A DNA stretch of 64,000 nt from Isoetes taiwanensis (lineage: Eukaryota; Streptophyta; Lycopodiopsida; Isoetales; Isoetaceae): the NCBI GenBank assembly GCA_021234155.1, contig JAJEKV010000067.1:4457279-4521278 (forward strand), written 5' to 3'. Positions 57,761 through 64,000 of the stretch are shown piece by piece. Each line of letters begins with the position of its first letter. Position 1 is the stretch's first letter. A program made the translations under genes and the position numbers. The notes under the pieces were generated by a model. It ran no database searches and was not told the DNA's origin. It worked only from the letters and a program-made list of their open reading frames with translations.

Positions 57761-58006
57761 ACTCTCAAACAGCAGCAACCAGTCGGCTTTAATTCCCCAA
57801 TACCTCTTTGGCTTGAATCGACCAAGTTAGGATACATCGGGTACGTAGGTCTTGGACGCAGGGGTTCGACCATAGGAGTTGTTGCAGAGGGAATTACCCC
57901 TTCAAAATTGTGTCACATGCATTCGTACAAATTTCTTTAGATTTGTGACTAAGCGAGTTTGCCATATAGACCAATTGAGTTCCGCAGCACCATAGCACTA
58001 ATTCTC
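57761..58006. other. non-coding spacer
   Basis: No gene recognised. Confidence 0.4.
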
Positions 58007-58205
58007 GTAGGCTATTGAGATTGTTTGGATATCTAAATTGCACCAGTTTTGGAATCCAGCTTTAGGTTCCTGTGCATGATTTCAGCCCATAGGCATAGCC
58101 ATAGATATTTATTATAGTAGGCTATCGAGATTGTTTGGATATCTAAATTGCACTTGTTTTGATGTCCATCTTAAGGCTCCTGTGCATGTTTTCAGCACAT
58201 AACTT
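58007..58205. repeat. tandem duplication of about 112 bp
   Basis: GTAGGCTATNGAGATTGTTT, GGATATCTAAATTGCAC and CTCCTGTGCATG-like words occur twice in succession with moderate divergence. Confidence 0.8.
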
Positions 58206-59911
58206 ACCGTGACTCTTAAAAGTGCATGGCAAGAGAGACTCACAAAGCCAAAAACATGTCAAGAACGCCCCTGAAAACCTCTGAAAAATCCTATGATCCT
58301 ACCATTGAACAGTACCTCCTTACAATGCCCCTTTTGAATTCCAGTGGCCTATTCTAGCACGAAAATGATGCACAAACAGCTCTAGATATGGTTTTGGATA
58401 ATCTGGATAACCTGGATGCTCAGATTCAATGCTTATTGCCAGCCGCTCTTGTAGGATTCAAATGATCTAGTCCAACACCACGATTGTAGGGACCCCTGTT
58501 TAGTTACTCTTGGGAAAGTGGATACAACTCTTGGAGCTAGTGCTAGAATCAACAGTTAATAGTAGTGTTTTGCTACCAGAGCCTGTCACAATGCCCAATG
58601 ATGTGGATAGGATAGACATAGTAGACATGTCCACACATGCTTTGACTGAGGAGTTATTGCGCATTAGACATGCAAAGACTCCCACTTTTGAGATCGACAT
58701 GCCACCAGAGGACAAACAGCATGCACAAACCCTGAACCTGCATACAGTTGGTATTGTGGAAACAACATTTGTCCTGCTACAGATGGGGAGATAAGTTTTT
58801 TTTACCAAAGTGTCGACACATTGGGTTGGGGCAACACGACTCGACCATTCTCATTACATCATAATCTATTTTAGAGATGCCATTTCGTTGTTACATATAC
58901 TGAGGCATGCCAATCATCTGGAAGGGACTACCTTTTCGTTCAAGAGGATCTAACCCCAGCACAACTCTACAAACAGAAAGAGGAGTTTACAAACAGAAAG
59001 AGGAGTTATCTCAAGTAAGAGAACCTCGCCCGCAACAAAAATGGGTAGCGCACAGAATAGAATAGAATAGAATAGAATAGAAGAGAATAGAATAGAATAG
59101 GTCTATGGGATTCAAACAAAATGAAAATATTACTGTTAAAATTAAAAAACCCACACCCCAAAGGGTTTTCAAGGGAAAAACCTTTGTAGTAATAGGTACC
59201 ATGCGAAACTATACAATGAGAAACAGGGTACAACTTATTACTGCTCCAAAGGATATATCTAAGTGCATGTATCCAAGACCACTTGAAGATATGATAGGAG
59301 GTCAAGCTATCATTGGGGATCATGTCGTTTGATCCATGGGCAATTTCTATATAGTCTTCTACCATTTTAGATTGTGTTATTTTATTTTGTTTTGCATGTA
59401 ATTGTAAGGGAAAGAATCTATAAGCTGGATAAGATTAGTAGCTTGAGTACCAGACCAAGAAGCATTGGGATTATAGGAGAAAATATTCAAGTAGTTCAAA
59501 TGGAAATAATCTGCTATCTCAAAATAAGAGCCAGGCTGATACCTGCAACTCTTGACAGTCAGGACGACACCATTGACCCACGAAGTGTCGAACATATACC
59601 CGTCCCTCACGAAATGACCGATTATAGGCCTAGCCTGATATGAGTCCCCAGTAGCTGCATTCAGCAGGGACCTCCCTCCACTTTGTCGCTAACCCCGTTA
59701 TGTGGTGCTTAGTCACTCCATAGCCCCCATAGCCGGGTGGGCTCCTATGCACAGGCCGCATCTAATAGGAACTAAGGGGTCTAAACTAGGAGCATCATCT
59801 TCTTGCTTCCTTGCAAAGACTTGCCTACATTTCTCGGAATTCCTCACTGGAGGGGATAACATCCTCAATCTTCTTGCCAAACTCGCTGCATAGGGTCGAG
59901 ATGGCATTAAT
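58206..59911. other. spacer with unrecognised short frames
   Basis: Plus-strand frames at 58510-58794, 59105-59332 and 59374-59643 have protein-like stretches but no motif I can assign. One reads RVFKGKTFVVIGTMRNY, faintly like the start of a BRCT domain. An AATAG microsatellite lies at about 59057-59100. Confidence 0.3.
59057..59100. repeat. AGAAT microsatellite
   Basis: About eight AGAAT units with one AGAG interruption. Confidence 0.9.
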
Positions 59912-61028
59912 ATGTAGCATTATAACAGGGGGTTTTTTTTGTGATTTTATACGCTTTTTGGCATGGTTTTCATATGATTTCATGGGCGTATTGCACGAGG
60001 CATACTAATTAGTACATCTAGAGTGCGCATTGCATTTGCAGATGCTTGAATTAATTTTGATGGCTATTTTCAATAGTCTAGACCCATATATCATATATTT
60101 TTCTATTATGTTCTATTTTTCCTATTACATTTTTTTTTGCTCGACATGCAAAGCTCGAGCAGCTCATTTTAGGGTTCCTATCTCCTCGAAAATTAGTTCT
60201 CTGGGTTGTAATGGTTTCTGCTGTAAGAGATGTCGATTGTTGGTTCCAGATTCATTTCGGAAGTCAATCGGCTTCCCTGATTAACCCGTTGAAACTTGCT
60301 AGATGTTAGATTTGCCGTCACAGAAAGCTCTCGGAATAAATTTGTTGTTTGCAAGCTTTTGCTCAGACCAGGTAATCCTCATCTTTTTTGCTGACGAAGT
60401 TAAAGAAGATGGGTTATTCACCAAGTCAAAGTGGATCATGCTTTGGTAGATGCCCTTAACCGAGGGATTCCCGGACTGCAAAGAGAAGATTTTTTGTTAC
60501 ATCTAAGGCAAGGGGCTTGCAAGGCCCCAGGTTCATCTGTGAAATCTCGAAATCTGTTGGTCTTCAAATTTGTTCATCTGCTTCAGGTAAGGAGTATAAT
60601 TTGTTGGCTATAGGAATTTCGATTGTGGCACATGCTTGACCTCGCATGTCTTCATAGTGCATGGTAACCTAGTTGCTCAATCTTGCAAAAATTAGGCGTT
60701 TTTCCAGGTGGATTGCTTGTGCCAGATATGCCAATCAGATGGCACTCAGAAACCACCTTCACTTAGGTCGACATGTACTGTGAGCTTCATAGGCTCTGCG
60801 TTGACAGATGTATTCAACATAATAATTGAAGGATGGATTTGAGTTATCTTTTTTGGCAGGGGCAGAATGACGTAGACTGCGCTGGCCAAGTAAATTTGAT
60901 ACCCAACTTCTTTTTGGAAATGTATCAGAAGGCTTGGAAGTAAGAATAGGATGCATAGCAGGCATTTCTGTATTTTTGATATGATTATGGAGCATGGGCT
61001 TGACAGCACAATCTCTTAATACACAGAG

Positions 61029-61460
61029 TTGAATGCCCTGCAAGATTTTGCAAAGGCCCTGGAGATTTCCAACTGGGATTTAAGCACTCAACCTGACCCA
61101 TGTATTGGCCAGCTTAAATCCATCCAAAAATTAGGCGTTGGCTCTAATCTACTTTATGCTGCTGAGATTGGAAGCATATTGAATTTGCACTTGGATAATA
61201 ACAAGTTCAAAAATTAGGCCTTGGCACTAACCTACTTTATAGAAGCATTCCTGCTGAGATTGGAAGCATGAACAGCTTATTGAATTTGCACTTGGAATAA
61301 CAATTTTACTGGTTCAATTCCATACTCCATAGCAAATTTGACCCGCTTGCTAGACCACCTTTTAGCTACCAAACAGGAACCATTCCAGCGGAGCTTGGAA
61401 GATTAAAAGATGTGACTAAACTATGGCTTCATTCTAACAATCTTCAACTTGGAACATCCA
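61029..61460 (+). pseudogene. LRR receptor fragment (N-terminal cap and first LRRs)
   Basis: ALQDFAKALEISNWDLSTQP-DPC is the LRR N-terminal cap. It is followed by repeat units recognisable across several frame changes (GSMNSLLNLHL, NNFTGSIPYSIANLTRLL, GTIPAELGRLKDVTKLWLHS). A piece of one repeat is duplicated (AAAAATTAGGC with TTGG/CACTAACCTACTTTAT, at about 61124-61245). Stops and shifts rule out function. It represents the opposite end of a receptor from the piece in U1. Confidence 0.72.
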
Positions 61461-62504
61461 CAAGTTGGAACTGTGTTATCTTAAGAAGCTGAAGTGTCCA
61501 GGTATTTACTGAAATACTATATATATTTGCTATTCTATCTCTTTTGCCATAAGCATCTAGCAGCTTTTGTGATACCTTGTATTCTACATATGTGCAGCAA
61601 CTTGCAGATACAGCCTGCACAATCTTTGCTAGATGATGATGATAATCCGTTTGATCCATACAATGAATTTGTTAGCACATTACATTATCCTGTTAAAGTG
61701 GTCTTTGTCACATGATGCATCTTATGTAGGCGATTTGGACTTGGTTTACTCCCACCATTCTTGTGGCTATTGGAAGCTTCTATCTTACTGAAAATTGTGT
61801 AGAAATGCTTGAGGGATTTGATTGAACACTTATGCAGCAAGTATCTTGCTTTTTGTTGCCAACAAGCACAATGTTTGTTGATGCTCTTGTTTTAAGTTTT
61901 ATTTGTTGTTCAAGTTCTCCAAGGGTTGACACTCTTGTTTTAAGTTCTTATTTGCGTTTCAAGTTCTTAAAGCGGAGCATTGCGGAACACTTTTTTAATA
62001 TTTGTATATGTGTATAAGAGGTGCTTGTATGATATTAATGGTTTGTGTTAATGTTAATGGTTTGTCTTATATAAAGCGTTGTTAGAGGATCTACGTCTCT
62101 CTGGTTCATAACATGCAAACATGCAGGCTATTTATTGTTTACAGATAATGTGGTTGCCTTCCTCATGTCTTGCCTGCAAAACAAAAAAACTCCTTTATTT
62201 TTATATATATCCATTATTATATGTTTGTCTATTGCTAGAGCTAACATGCACCATAGGCATGCATCTTTCTTTAATGGGCCTTGGAGTAACCCAGTTCGAT
62301 TCCTGGAGGCCTTCAACCCTTACATAGCCATTACATATCCTAATAATTGTTATATGATTTGTTTTGTCATATTATTATTATGATCATGTTAGTTAAATAT
62401 GTGTTATGGTTGTTTTTTTACCAAGCTTCTTAGTAATTAAGTCTACATGCAAATATGCTATCCTTAGTGCCCCAAAGCCTTTATTAGGGCCCGAAGGGCC
62501 CAAA

Positions 62505-62911
62505 ATTTTTTTTAATATAACAACCAACACATCACTATCATTAACATTAATTAACACAAACCATTGCATCCAACACATTTAAATTAAAATCCCCCTGAAA
62601 CCCCCTTTGGTTTGGGTGCATATTCACACGGGGGGTTACTCCGGGCAGCGAGAGCTGTCGGATGGGCATATTTGCCCTTTATTCCAAGATCTGGACCGTA
62701 CATAGTGATCCTCGTTTGTGGGGTATGCATGTACAAGTTTTTGTATACTGTATATTAAAGTTTGTAAAATACTATAAGGTTTGAGAGAATGTACTTAATG
62801 GTGTAAATTTTGTACATGTATTATAAATATATTTTTGGAGCTCTCGCCGCCCTACGTAACCCCCCGTGTGAATATGCACCCAAACCAAAGGGGGTTTCAG
62901 GGGGATTTGAA
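62505..62911. mobile_element. MITE-like element (copy 2, right end lost)
   Basis: Left end TAATATAACAACCAAC as in copy 1. The inner inverted repeats (CCCCTGAAACCCCCTTTGG, GGTGCATATTCACACGGGGG, GCAGCGAGAGCT) are intact on both sides, but the outer half of the right repeat is missing at the junction with the gypsy fragment. Confidence 0.82.
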
Positions 62912-64000
62912 TATGCACTCTAGTCACCAATGGCCGATGAGATAGTGCGCCCGCAACCATATTTAACTTCTCTGGCTTGTATGATATCTCAAAGTCATAT
63001 TCTTCGAGGAACTCCATCCAACATCTTTGTCTTAGGTTGAGTGGTAGTTGCATGAAGATGTACTGGAGGCTCTGGTGATCAGTATCTAACGGAAATTTTC
63101 TTCCCAACAAATAGTGCCTCCAAAGACGTAGGGCACTGACGACGGCTAAAAGCTCCTAATCATGTGTCGGGTAGCTTTGCTCTGCGTCGTTCATCTTTTT
63201 GGAGTCGTATGCCACAAATCTGCCCTCTTGCATAAGTACTCCCTCTGTGGCTATCTTGCTTGCATCATTTGCCACAAAGCTTATCTTTATCTGGGTCTAG
63301 TAATGTTAGCACCAAGACCGTTGTCAAGGCTTCGTTGAGCTTGTCGAAGGAAGCTTGGACGTTCTTGACCCAATGATCCCCGCAATCCTTCACTTTGTGA
63401 TGCTTGGTGATATCTGATAGGGGGGGCTGCCCACTTGGCAAAATCCTTCACAAACTTTCCTATAATACTCCGCGAGGCCGAGGAAGTTTCTCACTTCAGC
63501 TACATTCTTCGGTGCTAGCCAACTGCTTATTGCCTCAATCTTCGACGGATCGGTGGCTATACCCTCGGCTGATCCTGCATAGCCTAGGTATTCAACTTTT
63601 GTTGTAGCAAAATGGCACTTAAAGTTTGCCGAACAAACCGGCGCTGTCTTAGCTTCTCCAAGACATTCCTTAAGTGTGTTACATGCTCTTCCATTGATTT
63701 GCTATAGATCAAAATATCGTTGAAGAAAATGATGACAAATTCATCGAAAAGTTCTCTGAAGATGTCGTTCATCAGCCTCATGAAGGTTGCTGGGGCATTT
63801 GATAGGCCGAAAGGCATAACTATGAATTCATAATGCCCATATATACCGCATTCTAAAAGCTGTTTTATGAATGTCTTCTTCCTTGATGCTTATCTGGTGG
63901 TAACCTGATCTCAAGTCAATTTTGGAAAAGACTTTTGGTCCCTGGAGCTGGTCCATCAAGTTGCTGCCCTTAGCAAGGTGTATTTATTCTTTACCGTCTA
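62912..64000 (-). mobile_element. decayed Ty3/gypsy pol (reverse transcriptase to RNase H), runs off window
   Basis: Reading leftward from 64000: [39 protein letters not shown], then [18 protein letters not shown] and the catalytic segment, which reads [14 protein letters not shown] where YLDD is usual, so the first catalytic aspartate of the pair is Asn. After a frameshift near 63640 comes [15 protein letters not shown] and KNVAEVRNFLGLAEYY. RNase H follows (FVAYDSKKMNDAEQSY, one stop before ELLAVVSALRLWRHYL) and GRKFPLDTDHQSLQYIFMQ to AGALSHRP. At least two frameshifts, a stop and the active-site change make it dead. It is a different lineage from the 56.8-kb fragment. Confidence 0.9.

Larger units (their letters stand above)
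59912..62911 (+). mobile_element. gene-fragment-carrying insertion unit U2 (right end truncated)
   Basis: It begins TATGTAGCATTATAACAGGG like U1 at 28261, and the first 250 bp or so are homologous (TTTCATGGGCGTATT, GTACATCTAGAGTGC, CATTTTAGGG). It ends with the same GGCCCGAAGGGCC motif and MITE-like repeat, cut short at about 62911 where gypsy sequence starts. Between them lie LRR receptor pieces different from those in U1. Confidence 0.65.

Noticed and set aside
59105-59332. Possible BRCT-domain exon
   Set aside because: Only one short resemblance (FKGKTFVVIGT) without the rest of the domain; too weak to call.
1-64000. Ribosomal RNA or organelle DNA insert
   Set aside because: No rRNA core sequence, plastid gene or mitochondrial gene was recognised anywhere in the window.

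Overview
The window looks like nuclear DNA from a land plant, probably a vascular plant with a large, repeat-rich genome. Spliceosomal introns with GT/AG borders, plant LRR receptor-kinase pieces, an ALFIN-like PHD-protein exon, Ty1/copia and Ty3/gypsy remnants, Helitrons and Mutator-like elements all point that way. The species cannot be named from the sequence. Only one gene looks intact: an eight-exon SEC11-type signal peptidase on the minus strand (41920-44073). Everything else recognisable as coding is a fragment, and most fragments sit inside mobile elements.

Layout. 1-2230 is a GC-rich block with no recognised gene. 2231-7241 is mostly AT-rich spacer with small duplications and a probable SINE. 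7242-9778 is a Mutator-like element with 9-bp target-site duplications and foldback arrays near its ends. 11438-16329 is a 4.9-kb near-perfect palindrome whose two outer ends are both Helitron 3' ends. About 16.4-38.1 kb is a head-to-tail series of minus-strand Helitrons. At three places the 3' end of one copy (CTAG) is fused directly to the 5' end of the next (TCTACTT), and the outermost 5' end at 38111 follows a host A. The largest unit (27389-38111) carries a gene-fragment unit (LRR kinase plus GH9 glucanase), a MITE-like repeat and a 4-kb TIR element with a 4-bp target duplication. That last insertion is proven by an empty-site copy in the same window.

38147-41467 is a second Mutator-like element of the same TIR family. 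It carries a different foldback motif and a captured, interrupted exon. Next come SEC11 (41920-44073) and, 85 bp away in divergent orientation, a decayed LRR receptor kinase with an importin-5 exon inside it (44159-45455). 47414-49317 is a solo LTR with a 5-bp target duplication. 50.4-53.4 kb holds minus-strand gene debris, including an ALFIN-like exon. 55.4-57.8 kb is a broken copia element interrupted by a gypsy fragment and a 141-bp hairpin. 59912-62911 is a second copy of the gene-fragment unit seen at 28263-30923, again with LRR pieces. The window ends in a decayed Ty3/gypsy pol on the minus strand.

The unifying theme is gene-fragment capture by several kinds of transposon. The most unusual structures are the Helitron concatemer with the adjoining two-tailed Helitron palindrome, and the Mutator-like TIR family whose subterminal foldback motif differs between its two copies.
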